In this document: in pieces, positions 11,335 to 23,245 of the stretch
Position numbering within the stretch: the stretch's first letter is position 1
Layout of the letters: each line of letters starts with the position of its first letter
Origin: Merluccius polli
Taxonomy: Eukaryota > Chordata > Actinopteri > Gadiformes > Merlucciidae
Length of the DNA: 64,000 nt
Direction of reading: 5' to 3'
NCBI GenBank assembly: GCA_030340625.1
Contig: JAOPHQ010002080.1
Coordinates: forward strand, 1 to 64,000
Notes under the pieces: generated by a model
What the model was told of the DNA's origin: nothing
Seen by the model: only the letters and a program-made list of their open reading frames with translations
Database searches by the model: none
Position numbers and translations under genes: made by a program

Positions 11335-12549
11335 GGGGCAATTGCTCTGTCGCTACGTTAGCCACTTTTTAGAGTTTAACACGGTTTTAAACTCGTCGGT
11401 GACGCAAGAAGTCACGTGACGTCTTAAGCTCCATTGCTGTGTCGTATGTACCTGTGGTTTAACCTGCAGCTGCGGTTTACCTTGATCTCAATTGCTGTGT
11501 CTTCAGAGAAATTCACATCAGACACTAGAGGGCGTATTTTGTGCGTGTTAGTCTAGTCTCGAAACGGACATGGTTTTAGAGGAGTCTAAACCAGTTTGCA
11601 GGATGAAACAAGGCTCCATTATAACCGACACACAGAATTAGTTTTATTAATTATTATTAGTAGTATTAATAATAATGTATGATACATTTACACTTATTAC
11701 GCCGGATAGGCCTTCAGTACAATAACAATATTGGACATAGTCGACTTGGAATGAGCAGTGATATTTCACGGCTCGCGGGGCTCAGGTCTCGGTCGTGCGT
11801 CCGCTCAGCAATAGCATTACGCGCTTCAACTTTCAAGCGCTTCCATACATTCTTTAAATGTGCCGCTGCTCGGTCTTCTGCTGAGATCATCCCAAACAGA
11901 CTTCCTTCGGAGCGTGGTGGTGTCTTTCCTCTTCCACCGTGTCCACAACACCTCGAATGCAGTACAATAAATATAACTTCTGCTCGTTATAGTTCTCTAT
12001 CCGAGACATGTTCATCGTGTCAGGGGGTATTATGCAGCAACAATTTTGGCGCCCCCCATAAACATTACGTGGTGCGCTGCGCGGTTGTTGACGGGGGGGG
12101 GGGGGTGCTGCGCGATTGTTGACGGGGGCGCCCCCCTGGTGCGGCGCGATTGATTGATTGACGTAGGTGAGGGCAGATTCAGATTCCAGACTCAGATTTC
12201 CACAAAAAGTAGGCTAGACTATTTCATAATATATTTCAACATTATTTGCGTTTTATTATATTAAAGTTCACTTTACATTCCCATTAAGTTTTTGTTGGTA
12301 ATTATAGCACAAAATGCATCCAACATTAAGTTAAGACTGCATCTGCTGGAGTATAACGAGAAATCAGAGTACTTCCGGTTTAACCCGAGTTTAACTAGGA
12401 ATCAGCTGATCCTGTGTCGGTCAGTACACAGCAATCAGGTTTAACTTCGTGCGCAGCTGCGTGTTAAACTCCAAAACCTCCGGTTTCCGGAGTACGGTTT
12501 TAAACCGCAGCACAGCTAACGCAATGCTAACTGACAGAGCAATTGCCCC
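11335..12549. repeat. Element with 17-bp inverted ends
   Basis: GGGGCAATTGCTCTGTC at 11335-11351 is exactly inverted at 12533-12549, followed inward by weaker GCTAAC-type similarity on both sides. The interior includes a C/G-rich stretch near 12050-12150 (GCGCGATTGTTGACGGGGG) shared with other parts of the window. No intact gene. Confidence 0.5.
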
Positions 12550-13279
12550 ATTGCGTTTGAAATTAAATATTCTGGCTGGACTACTATTATGTCTGACATA
12601 AATACTTGAAATTAACATGATTCCTCAATGTCTATTGACATATTAGGGTCATTTTATGATTACTTTGAGTACATTTCTTACATATAGCTCCTTTAAGTTA
12701 CCATTCAGAGAAGTTACAGTTCAACTCCGACAAACCAACTGGGGGAGGGGGGTTGATGGTGTTAATAAATGTGTGAATAATAGCAAATACAACATTGTGT
12801 CTGGTTGAATATGTTAACATATGTATTTAATTTGAGTTCAACAGATTTATTTAATGTATGCATAATGACATGTCAGGATCAAAATGCCCCATTCCCCCAA
12901 TTCAAGGTAAAGTTACAAACCAAACGCAGCGGGATGCGGGGGGGGGGGGGGGGGGGGGGCGTAGTAGATTATTGGTTGTTTAATATATCAGCAAGATAAT
13001 AGACTTGATTTAGCAATGATGAGTTTTAAAGTTAATGATGTACAGTTGTGTTTATTCGGGGCATATTTTATTTACTATTGTGAAGATGGCCATTGGCCAC
13101 CCCCACTCAAGACCAAGATCCACCAAGGTGGGGGTCCCGGCCGGGTCACGTGCGTGAGAAGGAAGCATGAAAGAACGAGACAGATTGACGAGACATTCAA
13201 ATATATTATTAATCTGGCATGACACAGACAATACAAAGACAGCATGCATTTACCATTTCACTGATATTTAAATACGATT

Positions 13280-13494
13280 GGCTGGCTCTCGTGAGTCGTG
13301 ACGTCTCAGTCCTCGAGTCAATCACAGTCAGGGAACGACTCGCGAATCAGCGCCGCGAATCAGCAGCGCGTCAGAGACTCAGCGAACGACGACGAACGAG
13401 TCGAACGAGAGCGGCGAACGAGGTCAGTTCGTTCACTTTAAAGAGTCGTTCGTTCGAACTGATTAGTTCGCGAACGAGCCATCGCTAGTGTCCG
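13280..13494. repeat. hAT-like repeat abutting dynein exon
   Basis: It is rich in CGAACGA and CGTTCG motifs and, read on the - strand, begins CACTAGCGATGGCTCGTTCG, a sequence seen in many fish hAT-like repeats. Its edge coincides with the point where dynein homology of the exon 13601-13495 stops. Confidence 0.5.
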
Positions 13495-13944
13495 TCCGTC
13501 TTGCCAGAAAGGGTCTCCCTGCAGAAGGCATCGAACCTCTCCCTGCTCTCTGCGTCGCAGCAGCCACCCACAGACCACACCAGGGAGAAGGCAAACGCCG
13601 CCTGCAAGCACAAACCAATAGGGATTGATATTCTATTATATTCTAATATTCCATTTTTTTAATAAATACACAAACAAATCAATCAATGAATGTATAAATA
13701 AATCAATGCATACATATTTATGGTTATCGTTCTTTTCAACTTCCTACAATGTGCATGTATGTATGTACTACACTGATGTACTACAGAACATCAGTGTACT
13801 GCAGTGTCATGTATCACTCTGTACCATGAGCCAGGTACGAATGTTGTTGTTTCCAGGGTCCTCCCCTACAGGCTCAGCAAGCAGGACCTCAAACAGTCGA
13901 CACAGAGAAACCACCGTGTTGCTATCGTTGGTGGAAACGACTTC
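13495..13944 (-). CDS. dnah12: Dynein (dnah12-like) exons 35-36, AAA2-AAA3 connector
   Basis: Exon 35 (13944-13825) encodes STNDSNTVVSLCRLFEVLL and ends TWLM. Exon 36 (13601 down to about 13495) continues in the same phase with AFSLVWSVGGCCDAESRERF and ends LSGK. This is the conserved stretch between AAA2 and AAA3 of axonemal dyneins (family form FSLVWSVG). It follows exon 34, which lies 12.6 kb upstream beyond the CACTA element. Exon 36 has no usable donor: after the LSGK codons the sequence enters the hAT-like repeat and reaches a stop. The next protein segment, FKGKGRWVHWND, is found only on the + strand at 1783. Confidence 0.85.
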
Positions 13945-15177
13945 CTGCAACAGACAAATCATTCACCAGAGGGAAAAGCGTGTCTTCGTCGAGCAAGCAT
14001 ATAGACAGAAAAATAACAAACTCAAAGTCCACATGAATGTGGATGTTGATCTATGGATGGTCTTTTGTCCACTCAGACACAGGCAGAGATGCTTGGGCAA
14101 GTGGACTGCAGATAAACACTGGCGAGAGTGGAACAGTAGTACCCACCTCTGTCAACTAGTTTCAGTCTCCAATAACTTTGCAAACATTATATGACAACCC
14201 ATCACTGTAAAAAAAAATTGTAATATAACAGACTTTTACTGTTTCTTTTACAGATTTTGTCTGTATTTTTAAAATACCATTTAATTTACAAAAAGAGACT
14301 GTGATTTTACATGTCAAATGTAAACTAACATGAAATCACTGTAACTGTGAAAACACACAATATTCCTGTTCTTTTACAAAAAAAAACTATTAGAAATCCA
14401 TATATTTATTGTTAAAATACGTTCACAAATATATCGTAATTTCACAAATATTTGTCAGTTATTTAAGGGAATAAACTGTAAAATTCAACTTTAAAACTCT
14501 AAAAAAAAGTAAAAAATCATTTAAAGTTACTGAGAAATTAAAAGTAAAATAACTATTTAATTAGTAATTTTACTATTATTTCTTTGTTATTGACTAATGT
14601 TTTCATTGAAAATAACTACAATTACTGCAATTTCCTAGATGGTAACATTTATTAACATTTTATTAACATTTATTTTGAAAGGACATCTAAACAGACATAG
14701 GGAAAGTGAAGGAGGCCAATACCAGGATAAAACCACATAAACTACATGCTTTTCATCTGTTTCCTTAACCTACCACTTAAAAGAATTACATTCTGCCAGA
14801 ACAGATCTTATGACAGAGCATTAATATGTGTCATCTGTGTCTAATTGCTTTTCAGCAATTCAGAGGTAAAGAGTGAAGATGTAATGTATAGGAATACAAA
14901 GTAATAGAAAGTATGAAACATTGCAGGGCCACACTGTAGGCTATTGTTTATTTATATATAAATCCAAGCAATGTAAATCACAAGGTCTTGAAATATTTCA
15001 CAGCATGTCTGAACAAAACACATTTAATCAGGAGACATGCTGCAACGTCTCCCTGCACGTACACTAAAAAACAACAAAAAAAAAACGTCTCGCGGCACCT
15101 GAACCGGAACAACGTGACGACAACAACGCGACATGTCATTGTAGTACATGCTTTGAAAAGCGCGGGTCCCGTTTGCG

Positions 15178-15384
15178 ATTGTGCAAATCGTAGGTGGAAT
15201 CCGAGAAGACCCGCCCTACTCTGTCTGTGATTGGCCAATACCGCCCTACTCTGTCTGTGATTGGCTGGGTTATGCATGACTGACAGTTGCTGGCTTTGCT
15301 TCTCTGGGAAAAAACGGATGAGGACGTTAAAGAATCAATAATTTTAAACACTTTTCCGGATTCCACCTACGATTTGCACAATCG
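15178..15384. repeat. 26-bp inverted repeat enclosing CCAAT-box tandem
   Basis: GATTGTGCAAATCGTAGGTG at 15178 onward is inverted exactly at about 15359-15384. Between them a ~29-bp unit containing CCGCCCTACTCTGTCTGTGATTGGC occurs twice (about 15211-15265), each with an ATTGG (inverted CCAAT) box. It lies upstream of the transposase gene in the CACTA element. Confidence 0.65.
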
Positions 15385-15619
15385 CGTCCCGTTTGGGTTG
15401 GTCCATATCCATTGGCTGTTGGGAACATCAGTCTTTGACGTGACGCAGAAGAAGGTCCCCCACGTATCTAAACCGGTGTCAACCCAACAACATCGCGCGG
15501 CGGTTCCCGTTTGGTCGACTTCGAGTGAACAGCAGCTAATGCCCAATGTCAAGGCTGGAGGAAGGACGAAGCTAGAAGGCAAGTATCAAACTGAAGCTGA
15601 GTAGCATTAGGTTTATTTA

Positions 15620-16978
15620 GGGACTGTACGATATTTAGCGGGGGGGGAGGGCCAGTCGCCAGACGATCGGGTTAAAATTGTTCTGCCTGGCCCTCCCCCC
15701 TGGTAAATTTTTTTTTCCGGGGCCCTCCCCCCGGCTCAAAAAAATTCTCCTAGGCCCTCCCCGCTACGTGAATCAAATAAAATTGGTCGGAAAATGACGT
15801 TTACAAGGTTAAAACGGCCACATAAGCACACATACACACACACGGGTACACACGCAGCAAGAGCAGGGGTTTATGCCACGCTGTGCCTTGAACTTGAGAA
15901 TGGGGACAAGCCTGCTTTTATCAATGTTACGAGACTCCCCCAATAATTTCACAACTTGGCTGATGACATTGTACCTTATAGGATAAGACAAAACACAAAC
16001 TACTGTGACTAAGAGCGACTAATGATCACCCTGCGATTCTTGGTCTATGTGGTCAGTGGCGTCAGTTTGGTTTTAGAAGTGGTGGGGACAATAACCATAA
16101 GCTTGAGTGTGGTTTGAAAAGTGCTGGGGACCCTTATGTAAGCTATTCATCCATTCAACGCTGCATTACAATATGATCTACATTCGGCGCGATTGTCAAC
16201 GGGGGGGGGGGGGGGGGGGGGAGCACCGGACCCGTCAGCCGCGGACCCAGCACCGGACCCGCGGACCCGGCCGCGGACTCAGCCGCAGACCCGAGTCCAC
16301 ACACAGCCCGTGTGCATGCTGTGAGGATGTCATCGTGCGCGCCCGTTCTCATCCCAACTCGTAATATAGGCCTACCGACGATTTGTCACGCCCGGGGGTG
16401 GGTGGGGGGGGGGTGTTCGTGATTGTCAACGGGAGGGGGGGGGGGGGGGGGGACCGCGGACTGATGACGGGGTTGCGCGATCGTAACCACTGACGGCGGG
16501 GGGGGGGGGGGGGGGGGGGGGGGGAATAAAAAAATAAAAAAGGTGCCGGATCCACCGTTGGAGGTGCCGGAACATATTCCGGCGTGTTCCGGCCCAAATT
16601 AAGCCCTGGATACTGACGCCAAAGGTACCCTCCCGCGTCTGTGTGAAACGATCTGGGGTCTCATAAATCCGTTCGCGGTGGTATGAGACGAGCAGAGTCT
16701 ACAGCGTCCGCAGTCTACTGTGAAACAATTCACTCCAAAAAGGGTTATGGTTATGGTAAAGGAGACGTTCACTTCCTTACAGGCTATCCTATCTTTCATT
16801 TAAACATCGAACTCGGCATGAGTCATGACGATTGCCCCCCCATAAAATAATTTTCCTCGGCCCTCCCCCCAGGCCAAAAATATTCTCCTGGGCCCTCCCC
16901 TAAGGCTTAAAAAAATTATCCTAGGCCCTCCCCCCCTGACGACCGGCCCTCCCCCCCCGGTAAATATCGTACAGTCCC
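15620..16978. mobile_element. Harbinger-like DNA transposon nested in CACTA element
   Basis: Terminal inverted repeats of about 27 bp (GGGACTGTACGATATTTA, then a G run) with one mismatch bound the element. It is flanked by TTA on both sides (15617-15619 and 16979-16981), the 3-bp TWA duplication of PIF/Harbinger transposons. Both subterminal regions carry repeated GGCCCTCCCCC units. The interior is dominated by long G runs (16200-16225, 16436-16452, 16498-16525) and encodes no recognisable transposase, so the copy is non-autonomous. Confidence 0.75.
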
Positions 16979-16999
16979 TTACCACCATGCCTCTGAGTT

Positions 17000-18177
17000 T
17001 ACTCAGTCGGCACCGAATCCGCTAGTATGTCGACATGTTAGCTAACTATTATCATTGCTTGTGTGTGATGCCAATGAAACACTCTCTTGGGCACGGAATA
17101 AATAATTTATTTTCGCGCGTTAACTTCGCTAGCTAGCCAGCTAGCTAACGTTAGCACAGTAAACTGAACGTGAATGGGAACTGCTAGTTATGTTCGCTAG
17201 CTAGGTATAGGACTTTGGTTAAACTTTGCTGAAAGCTGAAATAACATACGTTCAGCAATTGTGTGGTAGTCTACTAGTTTTAGCAAAAATATGTTCGGAT
17301 AGTTGATTAAACAGGGCTCCAGAGTGCGACCAAAAATCTGCTCAGTGCGACTAATTTTTTTCTCTGGTCGCACCAGTGCGCCTCCGTCACATTTTCAATA
17401 TCTCAAATAGCCTGTCCCCGCTATTTCAAATAGACCTTAATTACTTAACTAATACATGCAGCCTTTCTTGCTATGCCCTGCGCACTCTCCCTCTCTCATC
17501 CTCCTACGCGAAGTTTCATTTTCTTTAAAAAAAAAGATGTTTAGATGTTTAGTTTTGTTTCATCAACGTTGTCACGACCAGCCACTAACGTTAGCTTACC
17601 ACTGAACAGTGAGCCAATACGTTTGCTTTTGTGATCTAACTGACACAGGTGGAGAGAAAGACGAACATTTGTTTAGAGCTGCAACAATGAACAATAATCG
17701 ATTATTAACCCTCTTGCCTCTTCTACATTTTCACTCGTTTTTTGGCCATTACTTTCACTGTATGACTTGAAATGGCATGACTTTTGGCTAGGATAGGAAG
17801 CTTAATTTTATGTAACTGTATTTTATGTTTAAAAAAAATCATACTCGACTTAATACCCTTTTTATAAATGATACTGAGATTTGGTAATGGTTTATTTCAA
17901 CCAGTCATCTTACTTGTCTTTCAACACTAGTCACTGGTCAACATGAAATTCAAAACAATACGGAAAAATATGTCAATGATAAGTTAACACTCATCTTTAT
18001 TGGGGGGAGATTGGCTAACACAGTTTAGGTAAACTATTTCACAACCAATAGCATTTATTTTGATTTTGGCAAATTTCATGATTTATATATATTGTTTTTC
18101 TTTCTCTCTGCAGATAAGTGATGCGAGTTGATTTCATGGAGTAAACTGAAAAGGTGAGTACTGCACTGCAGTTAAGG
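17000..18177. other. Upstream region of CACTA transposase gene
   Basis: AT-rich, with no protein similarity seen. A pyrimidine tract and TCTCTCTGCAG ending at about 18113 give a plausible acceptor for a non-coding leader exon joined to the transposase open frame. Confidence 0.4.
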
Positions 18178-20832
18178 ATGTCAAAAGATTACATCTGTCG
18201 TAGTTGTGGTGCTTCAGTGAATACCCTTAAAGGGTACGTGATGCATCAAGGGCTTCATAAAAATGAACCACATTATCAGTATGTGTGTTATATGGAAAGT
18301 TGTAAGTTTCAGTTCAGAAATTACAATGCTTTTAAATGTCATGTTTACCGCCGTCATCGACGCTCATCTAACGCATCGCAGTGTCAAACTTTGCAGGCAC
18401 CCTTTCTATGTCAACTTCCACATTGTCAGAAACAGTTGATCGACCTTAAAGACCTTCTCTGTCACCTAAAATCTCACACTTCAAGAAGAGAGGTAGTGCA
18501 TTGCCCATTTAAAAACTGTGATAAAACATTTTCAGTGACCTCATCTTTCACAGCCCACCTATCTAGGAAGCACAAAAACCCCACAGCTCTGCATGTCTCT
18601 GGTGCATACTGTCCTCTTTCAGTTCCTAGTGAGTCTCAGTCCTCTGTCGCTGAAAGCCAGCCAGATGAAGGGTCAGGTGTTGATGAGCCTGAGGCAGATG
18701 TCCCAGACCTTGCTCAAATGAAAAGTTTGTACATGAGAAATCTGTGCATGTTTTATATGAAACTACAGGCCAAACAACTTATCCCTTCCTCTACAATCCA
18801 GTCGATCGTAGAAGAAATTAATAGTCTTAATGGAATTTGCCTGCAGTACACGAAAATTCAACTGAAAGCATCTCTTCAAAGAAAAAATGAACTATCTGAG
18901 ACTGAAATTGAAGATGTTTTGAAGACCCTAGATGATGTAGATATTCATGGGTCCTGCAGCTCCTCCCTTTCCACAGAGTACAACAGAAAACAGTATTTTG
19001 AGGAGAATTTTCCATACGTGCATCCACAACCCATTTTTTTGGGGTTTGATGAAAATAGAAAGGAGCAATATGCTCAGTATGTTCCCATAAAGCATACATT
19101 GACAACTCTACTAAAACATACTGATGTGCTGGAACAGGGTTCTACATCTGAGAATGAAAGTTCACCTCTTATTTTAAATGATGTGTGTGATGGATCGGTA
19201 TTCAAATCCAGTCCTCTTTTCGCTGAGTCAGGTCTCACTTTAAAAGTGATACTTTATCAAGATGCTTTTGAGGTGGTTAATCCCCTTGGCTCGGCAAAGA
19301 AAAAACATAAGCTGCTTGGAGTCTACTTCACTCTAGCAAATTTTGAACCTTTTCATCGATCCACTGTTGACAACTTGCAGCTTTTGCTTTTGTGCCGAGA
19401 AGCTGATTTCAAATATTTTGGCCACGAGAAAGTGTTCTCTCAATTGATAACCGATCTTGGAGAACTGGAGACAAATGGACTGAATATTTCTGGAAACATT
19501 GTTAAGGCAACTGTCTTTTGCATTGCCGGTGACAATTTAGGGTCACATAATATTGGTGGATTCACAGAAAATTTCAGTACGTCTCAACATTTCTGCCGAT
19601 ATTGTCACGTAACCAGAAGTGAGCTAGACAATTTGGAACACCATGCTCCAATCCGTACAGTACAAGAGTACAATGACACTGTTATAGAACTGCAAAATGG
19701 TGATGCGAGTGTAGTCAGAGGTGTGAAATTTAACTCTGTCTTTAATTCACTGACATTTTTTCATGTTTGCCAGCCAGGCCTCCCACCCTGTATTGGCCAT
19801 GATCTCTTTGAGGGTGTCGTGGCATCTGACCTTGCCATTTACCTGACCTATTTTGTCAAGGTGAAGAAATTCTTCACATATTCACAGCTTAATCGAAGGA
19901 TCAAACAGTTTAGTTACCAGGGATCTGATGGTAGTTCTAAACCAGCTGAAGTTTCAGTAAAGGGTGTGAAATTAGGTGGCCAGGCAGCAGAAAACTGGTC
20001 TTTGCTGAGACTTCTCCCCATTATCATTGGCGAAAAGATCACAGACACAGAGGATCCTGTATGGCAACTCACTGTCCAGCTGAAAGAGCTAGTGGAATTG
20101 ATTTGTGCCCCTACTATATCAGTACCCCAGGTTGCATTGCTCAGTGTTCTAATTGGTGATTATCTGGAAGGAAGGAAAGATTTTTTTCCTTTACAAAAAC
20201 TAAAACCAAAGCACCATTACCTCACCCACTACCCTGCCTTAATACTAAAGTTTGGCCCACTCATTCGGCTGTGGACAATGAGGTTCGAGAGTAAGCACTC
20301 ATATTTCAAAAGATGTGTCCGAAGGACACAAAACTTCAAAAATGTATGTCACACACTTGCAAGGAACCATCAGCTACTGCAGGCATACCTTCATTCTGGC
20401 TCCTTTTTTGCACCCTCATTGGTGGTTAAGAACTCCACTCCTTTCCATGCTGAACTGTACAGCGAAGCAGTGCGCTCTGCAGTAGGAGAAACCTTAGTCA
20501 AAGAACCCAATGTTGAGTCAGCTAACGAGGTGCAGTGGAAAGGCACTCAGTACAAAAAGGGACTCTTTCTGTGTTTAAACCAAGGTGAGGCACTTGAATT
20601 CGGACAGATTGAGCTCATGCTTGTGATGCAGGACCAGCATGTGTACTTTATTGTTACACCTCATGACGTGTCCTATATGCCAGCATTTGCATTGTATGAA
20701 GTGAAACAAGCAAGGCAGAGCATGAAGTGTTGGAAGCCTGAGCATAAACTAGATTATTATCCTTTGCCTGTGTACAAGCTTTGTGGGACAAGGGTAATTT
20801 CACTTAAGCATAGCATTGTTGACTCAGAGTAA
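18178..20832 (+). CDS. CACTA (EnSpm) transposase with four C2H2 fingers
   Basis: A single uninterrupted frame of 884 residues. The first ATG of the frame is at 18178; the frame extends upstream to 18154 but there begins with GTG. Residues 1-170 hold four C2H2 zinc-finger-like units (CRSCG...H, CYMESC...H, CQLPHC...H, CPFKNC...H). Downstream are conserved blocks of a DDE transposase: GDNLGSHNIGGF (first D), CRYCHVTRSE (zinc-knuckle-like), GHDLFEGVV (second D) and MRFESKHSYFK (candidate catalytic E). Such enzymes cut the element at its CACTG ends and reinsert it. No lesion is seen. The intact frame, together with intact termini and partner gene, suggests recent activity. The catalytic residue assignment is inferred from motif position. 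Confidence 0.8.
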   Translation: MSKDYICRSCGASVNTLKGYVMHQGLHKNEPHYQYVCYMESCKFQFRNYNAFKCHVYRRHRRSSNASQCQTLQAPFLCQLPHCQKQLIDLKDLLCHLKSHTSRREVVHCPFKNCDKTFSVTSSFTAHLSRKHKNPTALHVSGAYCPLSVPSESQSSVAESQPDEGSGVDEPEADVPDLAQMKSLYMRNLCMFYMKLQAKQLIPSSTIQSIVEEINSLNGICLQYTKIQLKASLQRKNELSETEIEDVLKTLDDVDIHGSCSSSLSTEYNRKQYFEENFPYVHPQPIFLGFDENRKEQYAQYVPIKHTLTTLLKHTDVLEQGSTSENESSPLILNDVCDGSVFKSSPLFAESGLTLKVILYQDAFEVVNPLGSAKKKHKLLGVYFTLANFEPFHRSTVDNLQLLLLCREADFKYFGHEKVFSQLITDLGELETNGLNISGNIVKATVFCIAGDNLGSHNIGGFTENFSTSQHFCRYCHVTRSELDNLEHHAPIRTVQEYNDTVIELQNGDASVVRGVKFNSVFNSLTFFHVCQPGLPPCIGHDLFEGVVASDLAIYLTYFVKVKKFFTYSQLNRRIKQFSYQGSDGSSKPAEVSVKGVKLGGQAAENWSLLRLLPIIIGEKITDTEDPVWQLTVQLKELVELICAPTISVPQVALLSVLIGDYLEGRKDFFPLQKLKPKHHYLTHYPALILKFGPLIRLWTMRFESKHSYFKRCVRRTQNFKNVCHTLARNHQLLQAYLHSGSFFAPSLVVKNSTPFHAELYSEAVRSAVGETLVKEPNVESANEVQWKGTQYKKGLFLCLNQGEALEFGQIELMLVMQDQHVYFIVTPHDVSYMPAFALYEVKQARQSMKCWKPEHKLDYYPLPVYKLCGTRVISLKHSIVDSE

Positions 20833-20903
20833 GTTAAAAGTTAAAATCTGACACTATGAAGCTTGAAGAACAGTATTTTTCATCCCTTCTAGTCCTCCTA
20901 GTC

Positions 20904-23170
20904 ATGGATACAGGGAGGCCACTTCTGTCTTTCATCAAATCAAGTCTTCCTAAAATGAGAGACCCTGAGCCTTTGCTGGAGCGTCTACAAGGTTTAGGAG
21001 TTGAGGACCTGGAAGACCTGAGCTACCTGCAGGAGAGTGACCTCCTTTCTGTCCTGAGACCAATTGAAGCCAGGAAACTTCTGTCACTGCTCAAAAAGAC
21101 AAGTATGTGTTTCAATTTGTACAATAAACTTTGACATTAGAAAAATGTGCATAGTCAAAATATATTTATTAGGTACACCTGTTCAAATGAATGCAGTCCA
21201 ATACAGAAGTTATACTATGAATTATACTTCAAAGAATCTACATTTTTGTTGATGTTTTCAAAAAGGTGATAACTAAACTACCTTGTTCATCATTGATTTC
21301 ATAGTGGGTGTTAGTGGTGGTGTACTGTACTGCATTATATTGAGAAAGGAACAGTTTGAAATGTGTCAATTGGCTACTGAGTATATAATTATGTTGGGTA
21401 TTAATATACCCAGATTGAGCTATGTGATGTCTGTATGGTTAAATATTACTACTATCTGTCCTTTTATTAAGACCAACAAAATGTCTTGGACAGTCCTCCA
21501 AGCAACCAGAGCAACCAACAGTTCAGCAGAGCCAGTACCAGTACAAGTCCAGTAACACAGTCTGAAGAGATGCACCTTTCTGGTGAGTATATACATCTGT
21601 TGCACAGAATCACTTTTATGAAGAAATTACCTTTCTCAGCCCGATGCTGATAAGGAAAAGGGCTCCATGAAAACCCACCTATTATTTCTGTGTTCTCTTC
21701 AGTTGATTACAGCTCAGAAACTGCAAGTTCACCGCGGTCAACAAGTAGTTCAAGTATGGATATCACACCTCGTCGACTGTCTGATAACAGCTGGCATTTT
21801 AAATTTCAAATTCCTTGGCAGAAAATTCCATCTGAGATCATCAGAAAGCTGGAAAAGGGAAACCGGCCAACAAAAAGTGAGAGACTTGAAATCATACGGC
21901 TCATTGTCAGTGAAATCTTAACCGCGTGCCCAACACCTGGGAAGAAACATATCAGTGAGATAGCAAGGAAGATGACAAAGGCCTACCCTGGGGCATTTAC
22001 TGATGTTATTGAAGGTGAAATTGTAGGCAGTGGGTATGACTCTATAACAAAACAGATGGTCAGCAGAGTGGATAACCTGAAGAGAGGAAACACTTTGCTT
22101 TCCTTAAAGAGACAAGTTATTAGCAGCAGCGAAGGAGAGGATAGCCCAACTCAGAAAAGAAGACTAGACACTTACGGGTGTATAAACTGGCAACCAACAC
22201 GACTGCCACCTGATGAAACCCCTGAATCTCAGAAACATGCACAAGAAGAGTTAAAGAAAATGTGGACAGAAAGATGCTGTGACAGCAAAGCCATTGAGAA
22301 TATGATGAGAGCCACTTTCTTCACTCAGAGAAAAGACATTATCAGTGGGACTGAGACTTCTGACTTGACAAAGGAATGGCCATACCTGTTTGAGACAACT
22401 GGCATGAAGACTCATTTTAAAGAGCTTATAGGTGTGGACATGGAAGACAAAAACATGGCAAATAAATGTGCCAGAGTTATTTCATTTCTTAAATCTGGTG
22501 ACAAGACAGGGAAGATGGAGACCATCTTCAGGGAAATGGAAACATCAAGCAAAAATGTTGCAGATGTGAATGTTGCAGTGTTTCTTCCACTGCTCCTCAA
22601 GTACTTCAATGAAGAAGAAGAACAGATGTTCTACAAAGTGGATCAAACAACCCTGCCTTCTGAAGTGGACTGTGCTGGACTTCCAAGTACACCATGTATC
22701 GTTGTGTGTGGTATGAATATTTGTCTTTCTCCACCACAATATATTAAAACCAAAAAACAGAAAACTATTACTACTATTACTTTGATTGTTATTGTTTTTG
22801 TGGACTCAGTTGTAGCACGGTAATTTCATTTAGTTGTTGTTGGAGTTACGGTCTTTTGTCTCCGTTTATCACTAAAATGTTCCCCTTTTCTCTTGTCCTT
22901 GTACACAACAGGAAACTCGACTTTGGCAGCGGAGAATTTCATGCTGTCTGTGGACCAGACCATTGTGAATGGCCACATCAGAATCTTCAGTGATGCTGTT
23001 ATGCTGATGTTTGGTTCGTACTACTGTATGAACATATCTTACCCAGCAGCCCAGGCATCAACTTTGGAGTTCTTACAGAGGTAAGACAGCACTAGTCAAT
23101 TTAATACATCAAAACTGAGACCCACCCAGGTGGGGGGCACTGAGCGTCCCGAATTCTGGACGGGTGCTGC

Positions 23171-23245
<75 letters not shown>

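Larger units (their letters stand above)
9628..12696. mobile_element. TTAA-bounded composite repeat (possible piggyBac-like)
   Basis: The left end TTAAAGGAACTATATGTAG at 9628 is matched in inverted orientation at the right end (…ACATATAGCTCCTTTAA, ending 12696), with TTAA at both edges. TTAA is the target of piggyBac-type transposons. The interior is a patchwork: an 81-bp palindrome, a THAP fragment, a nuclease-like fragment and a second inverted-repeat element. It could equally be two separate MITE ends that happen to face each other. Confidence 0.4.

Noticed and set aside
11679..12122. 147-residue + strand frame
   Set aside because: The - strand of the same segment looks more like a decayed transposase fragment (VWKRLKVEARNAIAE), but this was too weak to annotate as a gene.
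13625..14194. 189-residue + strand open frame
   Set aside because: Antisense to dynein exon 35, with no recognisable family.
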